DNA from: Tsukamurella sputi
GTDB taxonomy: Bacteria; Actinomycetota; Actinomycetes; Mycobacteriales; Mycobacteriaceae
Direction: 5' to 3'
DNA: 64,000 nucleotides
Assembly (NCBI RefSeq): GCF_007858445.1
Contig: NZ_VIGV01000003.1
Span: 124,001-188,000 of the forward strand
The notes under the pieces were generated by a model. It was not told the origin of the DNA and searched no databases. It was given only the letters and a program-made list of their open reading frames with translations. Each line of letters begins with the position of its first letter. The stretch's first letter is position 1. Shown here piece after piece: positions 25,043-33,518 of this stretch. A program made the translations under genes and the position numbers.

Positions 25043-26257
25043 ATGATCGACGCCACTGCACTGCCGGACGCGAAGACGGCCGGCGCGGACGAACCGAAGG
25101 CCGACCAGGACCGCAGGATCCTGGTGTTCATCGGCCTGTACTCGGCCGTCCTATACACTGTGCTGCTGATCGCGCCGGTGATCGCCGAGCCGCTCTCGGA
25201 GCGGTACGGCCTCGACGCGGCACACGTCGGAGTGCTCTTCTCCTGCGAGCTCGGGGCGTTCAGCCTCGCGACCGTGCCCGCCTACGTGTGGCTGACCAGG
25301 GTGTCCCCGGTCCGGGCCGTGACCGCGTTCACCATGGTGGTGGCACTCGGTCACCTGGCCTCGGGCGTGGCGCCGAGCTTCGGCGCCCTCGTCGCCATCC
25401 GGATCGTCACCTCGCTCGCCGCGGGTTCGATCACCGTCATCCTGTTGAGCCTGCCGCGGCGGACAGCGAACCCCGGGCGCGCCTTCGGCGTCTTCGTGGT
25501 GGCCCAGCTCGCGATGGGCGCGCTGATCCTTGCCGTCTTCCCCAGTATCTACGCGGGTCACGGCATCGCGCCGCTGTACTGGACGCTCGCGGTGCTGACC
25601 GTGCTGTGCCTGCCGCTGTCCCGGTTGCTCCGCGGTGTGCGGCTGACGGAACCGGCCGACGGCGCGGAGGGGGTCGGGGACGCCGCCCCTGCGGCGGGTC
25701 GGGCCGTGGCACGGACGATCGCAGGGTTCGCCGCCCTGTTCTGCTTCTACGTGGCGCTGTCCGGGGTGTGGACCTTCATGGGGACGATCTCCACCGACGC
25801 GGGCAACGACGCCGGCGCGACGAGCATCGTCCTCTCGATCGCCACGGCCGCCGGGATCGCCTCCGCGGTGATCGCGACGACCCTCGGCGAGAGCCGCCTT
25901 CGCGGTGCCTATCTCGTCGGAGGCCTGGCGTGCCTGGCGCTGGCGGTGGCGCTCCTGTTCGGGGCACCCGCGCTGGCCCGGTTCCTGGTTGCCGCGATCC
26001 TCTTCAAGTTCGCGTGGACGTTCGTGCTGCCGTACCTGCTGTCCGCGATCGCCGCACTCCCCGGCGGCGGCCAGACGATGAACACCGCGAACCTCATGAT
26101 CGGCGGTGGATTCGCCCTCGGCCCGATCGTCGCGGGCGCGCTCAGCAACGACGGCTCGTTCGCCGCGATGCTCGCGTTCTCCTGCGCGACCCTGCTGCTC
26201 GCGCTCGTGCTCGCCGTCGTACTGTGTGCCGGGCGACTGGTGGCCGCTCGTGCCTGA
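25043..26257 (+). CDS. MFS transporter
   Basis: 404 residues with about 12 membrane helices after a 22-residue charged leader. F-T-M-V-V-A-L-G-H-L-A-S-G and the central loop (about 200-225, acidic, Gly/Ala-rich) fit a major facilitator. It is divergent from the FAH-RraA gene and 13 nt before the amidohydrolase, so transporter and hydrolase probably form an operon and the amidohydrolase substrate may be its cargo. The substrate is unknown. Confidence 0.85.
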   Translation: MIDATALPDAKTAGADEPKADQDRRILVFIGLYSAVLYTVLLIAPVIAEPLSERYGLDAAHVGVLFSCELGAFSLATVPAYVWLTRVSPVRAVTAFTMVVALGHLASGVAPSFGALVAIRIVTSLAAGSITVILLSLPRRTANPGRAFGVFVVAQLAMGALILAVFPSIYAGHGIAPLYWTLAVLTVLCLPLSRLLRGVRLTEPADGAEGVGDAAPAAGRAVARTIAGFAALFCFYVALSGVWTFMGTISTDAGNDAGATSIVLSIATAAGIASAVIATTLGESRLRGAYLVGGLACLALAVALLFGAPALARFLVAAILFKFAWTFVLPYLLSAIAALPGGGQTMNTANLMIGGGFALGPIVAGALSNDGSFAAMLAFSCATLLLALVLAVVLCAGRLVAARA

Positions 26258-26270
26258 CCAAGAGGAATTC

Positions 26271-27908
26271 ATGACCGACACCGCGGATCTCGTCCTCACC
26301 GGCGGCGTGATCGACACGCTGGCGCCGGGTGTCGGCCGGACGGATGCGCTCGCCGTGCGAGCGGGACGGGTGATCGCCCACGGCGCTGCGGCGCGGGATC
26401 TGGCTGGGCGCGCGCACACCGTCGACCTGGGCGGGGCCTACGCGATGCCGGGCTTGATCGACGCCCACAACCACCACTGGCTCGCCGGGCAGACCGAGCT
26501 CTACGAGCTCCAGGTGTCGTCGGCGGCACCCTTCGAGGACGTGCTCGAGGCCGTCCGGGTGGCGGCCGCGGCGACTCCCGTGGATCGCTGGCTGGTCGGC
26601 GGCTCCTGGGGTTCGGGCCTGCTGGATCGGCTCGACTCCCCGGAGGCGCTCGCGCAGTTGGACACGGCCGCAGGCGGTAGGGCGGTGATGCTGCGCGACG
26701 ACACCAAGCACAACCGCTGGGTGAGCTCGGCTGCACTTCACGCCGCCGGGATCGACGCGCACACACCTGATCCCGCAGGCGGGCGGATTCTCCGCGACCT
26801 GTCGGGCGTGCCGACGGGCGTGCTCTTCGAGGCCGCCGGCGCCCTGGTGGAGAACGCCCTCGCGCGGGCGCAGCCGGGCACGCCCGACATGCTCGCAGCG
26901 GCGAGTCGCCGCGGCATCGAGATCCTGCACTCTTACGGAATCACCGCGTTCCAGGACGCCGGTGCGACCCTGCCGCTGCTGCACGCTCTGCGCACGCTGG
27001 ACGAGAGGGGTGACCTGCCCGCCTGGGTGGTCACGGCGATGCTGGTGAACGACTTCATCTTCGGCGCCTCGCCGGTCGGGGAGGGGATCATCGCGGAGCG
27101 CGCCGCGACCGCCACCGAGCACCATCGGCCCGAGTTCGTGAAGATCTTCCTCGACGGCGTCCCGCCCTCGCGCACCGCCGCCTTCACCGAGCCCTACCTC
27201 CCGGACGTCCACGGCTGCAGGCACGGAGGCGAGCCGCTGATGTCCCAGGAAGAGCTGGACGGCTGGCTGTTCTCCACCGCCGAGCGGGGGATCGGCGCCA
27301 AGATCCACTGCACCGGAGACCGATCCGTCCACATGGTGCTCGACGCCGTCGAGCGGGTCCGGGCGGCGGGCCACCTCGATACCCGCTACCACGTGGCGCA
27401 CGGGCAGTTCGTCCTGCCCGAGGACATCGGACGGTTCGGCCCGCTCGGCGTCGTCGCCGAGATCTCCCCCGCGCTGTGGTTCCCCGGCGTGATCGCCGAC
27501 GCCAACAGCGCGGTGCTGCCCGGCGATCGCGGCCGCCGGATGCAACCGAACCGCGCGCTCCTCGACGCGGGCGCCACGGTCGTGGGCGGATCGGACTGGC
27601 CCGTCGCGGAGGAGCCCGACATCTGGGGCGCGATCTACGGCCTGGTCACCCGTCGCGACCCGACGCGCCGCTACCCGGGCGCGCTGTGGCCGGAACAGGC
27701 CATCGGGCTCGACGAGGCCATCCGCGCCTACACCGTCGATTCCGCGCGCGCACTCGGCATCGACGACGTCACCGGCTCCCTCGGCATCGGCATGTCGGCC
27801 GATCTCGTCGTGCTCTCTGCGGATCCGCACGCCGTCGACATCGAGGAGGTGCCGGGGATCGGGGTGCGCCAGACCTGGTTCGCCGGGGCACTCGTACACG
27901 AGGAGTGA
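26271..27908 (+). CDS. amidohydrolase family protein, YtcJ-like
   Basis: 545 residues. P-G-L-I-D-A-H-N-H-H near residue 65 is the first metal-binding motif of the amidohydrolase superfamily; later G-A-K-I-H-C-T-G-D, R-Y-H-V-A-H-G-Q and G-G-S-D-W-P-V give the remaining metal and acid residues. The arrangement is that of the amidohydrolase_3/YtcJ group, metal-dependent hydrolases with mostly unknown substrates. AGAGGA lies 5 nt before the ATG. Co-transcribed with the upstream MFS gene. Confidence 0.88.
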   Translation: MTDTADLVLTGGVIDTLAPGVGRTDALAVRAGRVIAHGAAARDLAGRAHTVDLGGAYAMPGLIDAHNHHWLAGQTELYELQVSSAAPFEDVLEAVRVAAAATPVDRWLVGGSWGSGLLDRLDSPEALAQLDTAAGGRAVMLRDDTKHNRWVSSAALHAAGIDAHTPDPAGGRILRDLSGVPTGVLFEAAGALVENALARAQPGTPDMLAAASRRGIEILHSYGITAFQDAGATLPLLHALRTLDERGDLPAWVVTAMLVNDFIFGASPVGEGIIAERAATATEHHRPEFVKIFLDGVPPSRTAAFTEPYLPDVHGCRHGGEPLMSQEELDGWLFSTAERGIGAKIHCTGDRSVHMVLDAVERVRAAGHLDTRYHVAHGQFVLPEDIGRFGPLGVVAEISPALWFPGVIADANSAVLPGDRGRRMQPNRALLDAGATVVGGSDWPVAEEPDIWGAIYGLVTRRDPTRRYPGALWPEQAIGLDEAIRAYTVDSARALGIDDVTGSLGIGMSADLVVLSADPHAVDIEEVPGIGVRQTWFAGALVHEE

Positions 27909-27973
27909 TCCTCCGGACCCGGCCTCCGGGCGGCTCCGCTGGGCTACCGTCGGTAGAGGCGAAGGGAGCGAGC

Positions 27974-28351
27974 ATGGACGAGCGGGTCGAATCGACCCCC
28001 GCGGCGCGGGAGATGCTGCGGGAGTTGTGGGACGGCAACGGCGAGCTGCTGATCCACCAGAGCGGCGGCTGCTGCGACGGCTCCGCCCCGATGTGCTTCC
28101 CCGCCGACGAGTTCCGCGTGGGTGACGCGAACGTGCGGCTCGGCACCGTCGACCTGGAGGACGGGCGGACCGTGCCGGTGTGGGTGTCCGACGGCGAGGC
28201 GCGGGTGTGGGAGAACAGCGTGCTGATCCTGGATCTCGAGCCCGGCCGCGCCGCGGGCTTCTCGCTGGAGGGATCGTCGGGGAAACGGTTCGTCTCGCGC
28301 GTGCGGATCGTCGGCGCCGACGGTGCCGCCTGCCCCGTGCCCAGGACCTGA
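27974..28351 (+). CDS. DUF779 family protein
   Basis: 125 residues. The hallmark Q-S-G-G-C-C-D-G-S-A-P-M-C lies near residue 33. DUF779 proteins are small, cytosolic, of unknown activity, and are usually encoded next to an acetaldehyde-type aldehyde dehydrogenase; here the ExaC-like dehydrogenase is 4 kb away on the other strand. Preceded by AAGGGAGCG. Confidence 0.88.
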   Translation: MDERVESTPAAREMLRELWDGNGELLIHQSGGCCDGSAPMCFPADEFRVGDANVRLGTVDLEDGRTVPVWVSDGEARVWENSVLILDLEPGRAAGFSLEGSSGKRFVSRVRIVGADGAACPVPRT

Positions 28352-28388
28352 GCCGAGCGCGCTCGACAGGGGCGCACTACCGTCGGTC

Positions 28389-28835
28389 ATGAGGCTTGCG
28401 AACGACGAGCCGTGGACGGAGGGGCGCGTGCCCGAGCACTACGACATCGACAGTGAGGCTGCGATCGAGCGGCGCGAGGCCGGTCTCGAGGTACTGGCCG
28501 GCATCGACGGCGAGGACGCCCGGACCGTGATCGACGGCCTGGCGGAGGTGAGTCCCGCGCTCGCGCACCACATCGCGGCGTGGGGATTCGGCGAGATCTA
28601 CGCGCGACCCGGCCTGGACCCGCGCAGTCGGCAACTGGTGACGCTCGGGATCCTCACCGCGCTGGGCACGGATCCGCAGCTGCGAGTGCACATCAACACC
28701 TCGCTCAACGTGGGGATCACCCGCGAGGAGATCACCGAGGTCTTCCTGCACTCCGCGCTCTACGCGGGCTTCCCCCGGGCGATCAACGCGACGCTGGTCG
28801 CGCGGGACGTGTTCGCGGAGCGCGACCGCGGCTGA
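28389..28835 (+). CDS. carboxymuconolactone decarboxylase family protein
   Basis: 148 residues. One CMD/AhpD-type helical domain at about residues 55-140 (I-A-A-W-G-F-G-E-I-Y-A-R-P-G-L-D, S-R-Q-L-V-T-L-G-I-L-T-A-L-G, H-I-N-T-S-L-N-V-G). There is no C-x-x-C peroxidase pair, so a decarboxylase-type or unknown role is more likely than peroxide reduction. The 3' end overlaps the convergent PAP2 gene by 53 nt. Confidence 0.85.
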   Translation: MRLANDEPWTEGRVPEHYDIDSEAAIERREAGLEVLAGIDGEDARTVIDGLAEVSPALAHHIAAWGFGEIYARPGLDPRSRQLVTLGILTALGTDPQLRVHINTSLNVGITREEITEVFLHSALYAGFPRAINATLVARDVFAERDRG

Positions 28836-29493
28836 CCAGGTCGGACAATCGCCGGTCCCAGTGCGCCCAGGAATCGGGCGGCAGCAGCGCCATCCCCACC
28901 GCGAGCCCGGCGAGGCCGACCGCGAACCCCGCCGCCGTGTCCGAGAACCAGTGCACGCCCAGGTACAGGCGGCTCGCCGCGACGGCGCCGATGACGGCCG
29001 CGGGGACGAGCAACGCGAGCAGGCGCCGTCGCGCCGGCCAGCCGACGGTGACCGCGACCGTCGCCGCCAGGAGGAGCGCGGTGGTGCCGGTGACGTGGCC
29101 CGACGGGAAGCCGTAGTCCGACTCGTTGACGAGGTGATCGACGACCGGCGGCCGCTGCCGTGCGAAGACGGACTTCAGCACCAGGGTCGCCGCTGAAGCG
29201 AACGCCGTCGAGCCGAGCACGAAGATCGCGGCGGACACGGACCGTCGCCACGCCAGGATCGCCGCCACCACGAGCCCGAGCGCGATGGTGCCGCCGGGGG
29301 AGAAGACGTCCGTGATCAGCGTCATCACGGACGTGGCTGCCGCATCGCGGTGCTCGACCATCTCCTCGAGCACCTCCCCGTCGGCCTCGGAGACGGGTTT
29401 CCAGCCGACGAGCAGGCCGAGTGCCACCACGGCGACCAGCAGCGCGGCCGCGGCGGCGAGGAGTGCCCGGCCGCGGCCGGAGAGGATGTTCAT
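28783..29493 (-). CDS. PAP2 family membrane phosphatase
   Basis: 236 residues with about six membrane helices. The three acid phosphatase motifs are present: K-S-V-F-A-R-Q-R-P, Y-G-F-P-S-G-H and S-R-L-Y-L-G-V-H-W-F-S-D. Such enzymes remove phosphate from lipid substrates such as phosphatidate or undecaprenyl diphosphate on the outer membrane face. Its basic C-terminal tail is encoded across the end of the convergent gene. Confidence 0.92.
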   Translation of the reverse strand: MNILSGRGRALLAAAAALLVAVVALGLLVGWKPVSEADGEVLEEMVEHRDAAATSVMTLITDVFSPGGTIALGLVVAAILAWRRSVSAAIFVLGSTAFASAATLVLKSVFARQRPPVVDHLVNESDYGFPSGHVTGTTALLLAATVAVTVGWPARRRLLALLVPAAVIGAVAASRLYLGVHWFSDTAAGFAVGLAGLAVGMALLPPDSWAHWDRRLSDLVSRGRAPRTRPARPASR

Positions 29494-29586
29494 CCCACCA
29501 GAATGCCCGCGCGAAAGCCGTTAGTGCAAACCAAGACCGGGTAAAGTGCGCCTCATGACCGGGCGGGCCCGGGGTAGCGTGAGCCT

Positions 29587-30285
29587 GTGCGGAAGCGACT
29601 GAGGAGGGCGCGCGCGGCGCGGCTGCAGAGCGACACCCTGTACGCCGATGTCTCCGAATGGCAGCCGCCGCTGCCCGAGAAGTACCCGTACCGGTGGGTC
29701 GCCGTCCGCTCCAACGACGGCACCTATCGCGACCGCCGGTTCGCCCAGAACTGGGACACGGTGCGGCGCATGCTCGACGACGGGCGGTTGGTGGGCGCGA
29801 TCGTCTACGCCGTGGTCCGGCCGAACTGGGAGGACAGCCTCGCCGTGCACGTCGAGATGCAGGGCGAGGACCGTCCCGACGTGGTGACGATGGCCGACGC
29901 GGAGTCCTGGGGCGGACAGATCGTCGGCGATCACTCCGACGCCTTCAACCGGTTCACCTGGGGCGCCTCCGATTGGCGCGGCGGCGGAGCGGATCCGCGC
30001 CCCACCCGGTGCATCGGTTACCTCAACCCGAACGACATCGGCATCTGGCCGACGCTGCCCGAGATGCCCTTCGTGGTGCCCTCGTACGGCGCGCTGCCCG
30101 ACTTCTCGCGCGCGCCGGAACTGGGGCGTCGCTTCGCGATCCACCAGTACACCGACGGCAGCGGCTACGGCAACGGGCTGCCCGAGGGCTACGGCCGCGT
30201 GCGATGCGACATGAACGCCGCCAACGGACTGGATCCGTGGCAGCTGGGCGACCTGCTCGGCACCACCACCATCCCGGTGGACTGA
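29587..30285 (+). CDS. GH25-like (lysozyme fold) hypothetical protein
   Basis: 232 residues from GTG 29587. After a basic leader it has Y-A-D-V-S-E-W-Q, typical of GH25 muramidases and related phage endolysins, then V-A-V-R-S-N-D-G-T-Y and an acidic V-T-M-A-D-A-E-S-W-G (D-x-E) segment where GH25 enzymes hold catalytic acids. No signal peptide or wall-binding domain. It may be an exapted phage lysin; no other phage gene is nearby. It converges with the next gene with 1 nt between them. Confidence 0.6.
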   Translation: MRKRLRRARAARLQSDTLYADVSEWQPPLPEKYPYRWVAVRSNDGTYRDRRFAQNWDTVRRMLDDGRLVGAIVYAVVRPNWEDSLAVHVEMQGEDRPDVVTMADAESWGGQIVGDHSDAFNRFTWGASDWRGGGADPRPTRCIGYLNPNDIGIWPTLPEMPFVVPSYGALPDFSRAPELGRRFAIHQYTDGSGYGNGLPEGYGRVRCDMNAANGLDPWQLGDLLGTTTIPVD

Positions 30286-30286
30286 A

Positions 30287-31039
30287 TCACTCGCTCCACG
30301 GCGTGAAGTGCACGTCCGGCAGGACCGGCAGCCAACCGTCGACCCACGCGCCGGCGTAGGCCCGCACGTCACCGGTGATCAGCTCGATGACGTGTCCGGG
30401 CAGCTCGGCAGCGACGAGCGGCAGGAGTCTGCGTCCCTCCGCGGTGTGGTGCGCAGCCAGATCGTCCGTCCGCCAGCCGGTGTCCCAGTGGAAGTCGCGA
30501 TCGAACCCGGCCTGCCAGGCGTCGAGCTCGCGGCCGAGACCGTCGGGCAGGTCGAGGTGCTCGGGGCCGATTCCGCCGTAGGTGGCCCACAGTGGAGGGC
30601 CGGAGTAGTCGTTCATCAGCCGGATCCAGCGTTCGGATGCGACGTCGAACTGCCGCACCTCGGTGCCGGCGGCAAGCGGCGTCGCGCCCGACGGGGACCA
30701 CCCCGTCGCCCAGCCCCCGGCGTAGCCGCGCTCGCCGACGGGCCACAGGCTGTACTCGATCACGAACCCGGGGAGCTCGGCGACCAGGCCGTCGACGATG
30801 CCGCGACTCTCGCGGGCGTATGTGCGTGCGGCGTCGGCGGAGCGCCAACCGTCGTGACCCCGGTGTTCGGTCTCGAACAGGGCCTGCCAGGTGTCGATGC
30901 GGGCCTGCAGCCCGGCGGACAGTCCGAGGTCGTCGCCGGTGAGCGGTCGCGTCCTGTCCTCCCCGAACAGCGGGACCGGGGTGTCGTCGTCGGGCCACAG
31001 GTGCAGGACGCGGCTCGGGATGGGCTGATGGCCGGGCAT
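30287..31039 (-). CDS. hypothetical protein with two internal repeats
   Basis: 250 residues, soluble. Two related blocks of about 58 residues are visible: residues about 38-95 (L-Q-A-R-I-D-T-W-Q-A-L-F, G-W-R-S, L-P-G-F-V-I-E) and about 168-225 (L-G-R-E-L-D-A-W-Q-A-G-F, G-W-R-T, L-P-G-H-V-I-E), each followed by a tyrosine/glycine-rich strand. The protein arose by internal duplication. I do not recognise the family and propose no function. Confidence 0.7.
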   Translation of the reverse strand: MPGHQPIPSRVLHLWPDDDTPVPLFGEDRTRPLTGDDLGLSAGLQARIDTWQALFETEHRGHDGWRSADAARTYARESRGIVDGLVAELPGFVIEYSLWPVGERGYAGGWATGWSPSGATPLAAGTEVRQFDVASERWIRLMNDYSGPPLWATYGGIGPEHLDLPDGLGRELDAWQAGFDRDFHWDTGWRTDDLAAHHTAEGRRLLPLVAAELPGHVIELITGDVRAYAGAWVDGWLPVLPDVHFTPWSE

Positions 31040-31108
31040 CCGCCCAGGTTACGCGGCCTCTGATGCGAATGCATCGACGAATGGCACGAACAGTGGTAGA
31101 AAAATGGT

Positions 31109-31363
31109 ATGAGGACAACCATCGACGGGGCGGGCCGGATCGTGGTGCCGAAAGCGATCCGGGACGCGATGGGGCTGGATGCCGGGAGGGCCGTGGACGT
31201 GACATTCGCAGACGGACGCATCGAGATCGAGGTGGCGCCTGTGGAGATCGACATAGTGTCGGGCCACCCGTTTCCGAAGGCGGTCCCGCGGGAGCCGATT
31301 GCGCCGCTGACCGACGACATGGTCCGTCGGACCCTCGAAGAAGTTCGGCAATGGCCTCGCTAG
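31109..31363 (+). CDS. vapB: AbrB/MazE-type antitoxin (VapB)
   Basis: 84 residues. The N-terminal half, M-R-T-T-I-D-G-A-G-R-I-V-V-P-K-A-I-R, is a swapped-hairpin AbrB DNA-binding domain; the C-terminal half is the toxin-binding tail. It overlaps the PIN-domain gene by 13 nt. As in other VapBC pairs it should neutralise the toxin and repress its own operon. Confidence 0.9.
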   Translation: MRTTIDGAGRIVVPKAIRDAMGLDAGRAVDVTFADGRIEIEVAPVEIDIVSGHPFPKAVPREPIAPLTDDMVRRTLEEVRQWPR

Positions 31364-31755
31364 CGTGCGACACCAGCGTCCTGCTCCCGGCGTTGCTGTC
31401 GTGGCATCACGCACACACCAGATGCGCCTTCGCATTGGCGCAGCAGGAGTTCGCGGTCCCCGCGCACGTTCTGATGGAGACATTCAGTGTGCTCACGAGG
31501 CTCCCGGGGAACCGTATCTCGCCGGAGGGGGCGGCCGCGCTCATCGCAGGCGTCGACGCACCGTTGATCGACCTTCCCGCCTGTGAGCACCGTCGGGTGA
31601 TTGCGGCGCTGGGGGCGCGAGGGATCGGTGGCGGCGCGACGTACGACGCGCTGGTCGCCGCAACTGCGGCGCATCACGGAATGACGCTCCTGACCTCTGA
31701 TCTGCGGGCGCCGCGCACCTACGAGGCGGTCGGATCCACGTACCGGACGGTGTGA
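31351..31755 (+). CDS. vapC: PIN-domain ribonuclease toxin (VapC)
   Basis: 134 residues. PIN acidic residues appear as C-D-T-S-V-L-L (D7), M-E-T-F-S-V-L, Y-D-A-L-V-A and T-S-D-L-R. VapC toxins are magnesium-dependent RNases that cleave tRNA or rRNA and arrest growth. The start overlaps the antitoxin's 3' end, which couples synthesis. Confidence 0.9.
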   Translation: MASLACDTSVLLPALLSWHHAHTRCAFALAQQEFAVPAHVLMETFSVLTRLPGNRISPEGAAALIAGVDAPLIDLPACEHRRVIAALGARGIGGGATYDALVAATAAHHGMTLLTSDLRAPRTYEAVGSTYRTV

Positions 31756-31828
31756 GGCGGCGCCCGCAGCGATCCGGTCCGCTCGCTGCGCTCCCGGCAC
31801 CGTCGGGCGGGAGCACCCGGACACGCGC

Positions 31829-31861
31829 GCGGCGCCGCCCCCGCATGGGGAACGGCGCCGC
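31829..31861. terminator. bidirectional stem-loop between vapC and the aldehyde dehydrogenase
   Basis: GCGGCGCCG (31829-31837) pairs with 31853-31861, and CCCC/GGGG inside it extends the hairpin around GCAT. It serves the leftward aldehyde dehydrogenase, which ends at 31896, and may also stop vapBC transcripts. Confidence 0.65.
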
Positions 31862-31895
31862 GGGCACCCTCACCAGGTGCGGTCCGGGGACGGGA

Positions 31896-33419
31896 TCAGA
31901 AGAAGCCCTGAGCGCCCGGCGCGTACGAGACCAGCAGGTTCTTGGTCTGCTGGTAGTGATCGAGCATCATCTTGTGGTTCTCACGGCCGATGCCCGAGTC
32001 CTTGTAACCGCCGAACGCCGCGTGCGCGGGGTACTGGTGGTAGGTGTTCGTCCACACGCGGCCGGCCTGGATGTCGCGGCCCGCGCGGTAGGCGACGTCA
32101 CCGTTGCGCGACCACACGCCGGCGCCGAGGCCGTAGCGGGTGTCGTTGGCGATCTCCATGGCGTTGTCGTAGCCGTCGAAGGACGTCACCGCGAGCACGG
32201 GGCCGAAGATCTCCTCCTGGAAGATCCGCATGCTGTTGTCGCCCGAGAAGATCGTGGGCTGCATGTAGTAGCCGCCGGAGAGGTCGCCACCCAGGTCGGC
32301 CGCCTCGCCGCCGGTGACCAGCGTCGCGCCCTCGTTCTTGCCGATGTCGATGTAGGAGAGGATCTTCTCCAGCTGCTCCTTCGACGCCTGCGCGCCGATC
32401 ATCGTGTCGGTGTCCAGCGGATCGCCCTGGATGATCGACTTGGTGCGGATGGAGCCGAGCTCGAGGAACTCGTCGAAGATCGGCTTCTCCAGCAGCGCGC
32501 GCGACGGGCAGGTGCAGACCTCGCCCTGGTTTAGCGCGAACATCGTGAAGCCCTCGAGGGCCTTGTCCTGGTAGTCGTCGTTCGCGGCCATGACGTCCTT
32601 GAAGAAGACGTTCGGGCTCTTGCCGCCCAGCTCGAGCGTGACCGGGATCAGGTTGTCGGCGGCGTAACCGGCGATCAGCTTGCCCGTGGTGGTCTCACCC
32701 GTGAAGGCGATCTTGCGGATCCGCTTGGACGAGGCCAGCGGCTTGCCCGCCTCCAGGCCGAAGCCGTTGACGATGTTCACCACGCCCGGGGGGAGCAGGT
32801 CGCCGATGAGGGAGAACAGGTACAGCACCGAGACCGGGGTCTGCTCGGCGGGCTTGAGCACGATCGCGTTGCCCGCGGCGAGCGCCGGCGCCAGCTTCCA
32901 GACGGCCATGAGGATCGGGAAGTTCCAGGGGATGATCTGGCCGACGACGCCCAGCGGCTCGTGGAAGTGGTAGGCGACGGTGTTCTCGTCGATCTCCGAG
33001 AGCGAGCCCTCCTGCGCGCGCAGGCACGAGGCGAAGTAGCGGAAGTGGTCGATCGCGAGCGGGATGTCGGCGTTGAGGGTCTCGCGGACCGGCTTGCCGT
33101 TCTCCCAGGACTCGGCGACCGCGATGGCCTCGAGGTTGGCCTCCATGCGGTCGGCCATCTTGTTGAGGATGTTCGCGCGGACCGTCGGGGAGGTCTTGCC
33201 CCACGCGGGGGCGGCGGCGTGCGCCGCGTCGAGCGCCAGCTCGATGTCCTCGGCGGTCGATCGGGCGACTTCGCAGAAGGTCTGGCCGGTGACGGGCGAC
33301 GGGTTCTCGAAGTACTGGCCCTTGACCGGCGCGACCCACTCGCCGCCGATCAGGTTGTCGTAGCGGGACTGGTAGCTCATGAGCGAGCCGGCCGCGCCGG
33401 GGCGTGCGTAAACGGTCAT
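31896..33419 (-). CDS. aldehyde dehydrogenase, ExaC/AcoD type
   Basis: 507 residues, complete. [28 protein letters not shown] and catalytic cysteine in N-Q-G-E-V-C-T-C are all present. The close family oxidises acetaldehyde and other short aldehydes with NAD in the cytoplasm. Start at ATG 33419 with GGAGG just upstream; an in-frame ATG 13 residues later is possible. It lies behind a GAF-domain regulator and three phased GTTGCA repeats. Confidence 0.9.
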   Translation of the reverse strand: MTVYARPGAAGSLMSYQSRYDNLIGGEWVAPVKGQYFENPSPVTGQTFCEVARSTAEDIELALDAAHAAAPAWGKTSPTVRANILNKMADRMEANLEAIAVAESWENGKPVRETLNADIPLAIDHFRYFASCLRAQEGSLSEIDENTVAYHFHEPLGVVGQIIPWNFPILMAVWKLAPALAAGNAIVLKPAEQTPVSVLYLFSLIGDLLPPGVVNIVNGFGLEAGKPLASSKRIRKIAFTGETTTGKLIAGYAADNLIPVTLELGGKSPNVFFKDVMAANDDYQDKALEGFTMFALNQGEVCTCPSRALLEKPIFDEFLELGSIRTKSIIQGDPLDTDTMIGAQASKEQLEKILSYIDIGKNEGATLVTGGEAADLGGDLSGGYYMQPTIFSGDNSMRIFQEEIFGPVLAVTSFDGYDNAMEIANDTRYGLGAGVWSRNGDVAYRAGRDIQAGRVWTNTYHQYPAHAAFGGYKDSGIGRENHKMMLDHYQQTKNLLVSYAPGAQGFF

Positions 33420-33474
33420 GGAGGACCTCCAATGAGTGCGTGATGTCAGTCACAGTCCACCGTACGCAGTGACC

Positions 33475-33501
33475 GTTGCAACACCGTTGCACTCGGTTGC
33501 A
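33475..33501. promoter_or_regulatory. three phased GTTGCA repeats upstream of the aldehyde dehydrogenase
   Basis: GTTGCA occurs at 33475-33480, 33486-33491 and 33496-33501, with 11 and 10 nt between starts, about one DNA turn. The array sits 56-82 nt upstream of the dehydrogenase start, between it and the GAF regulator gene. A matching array occurs at 36880-36907. Confidence 0.55.
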
Positions 33502-33518
33502 TCACCGATCGGTGCAGG

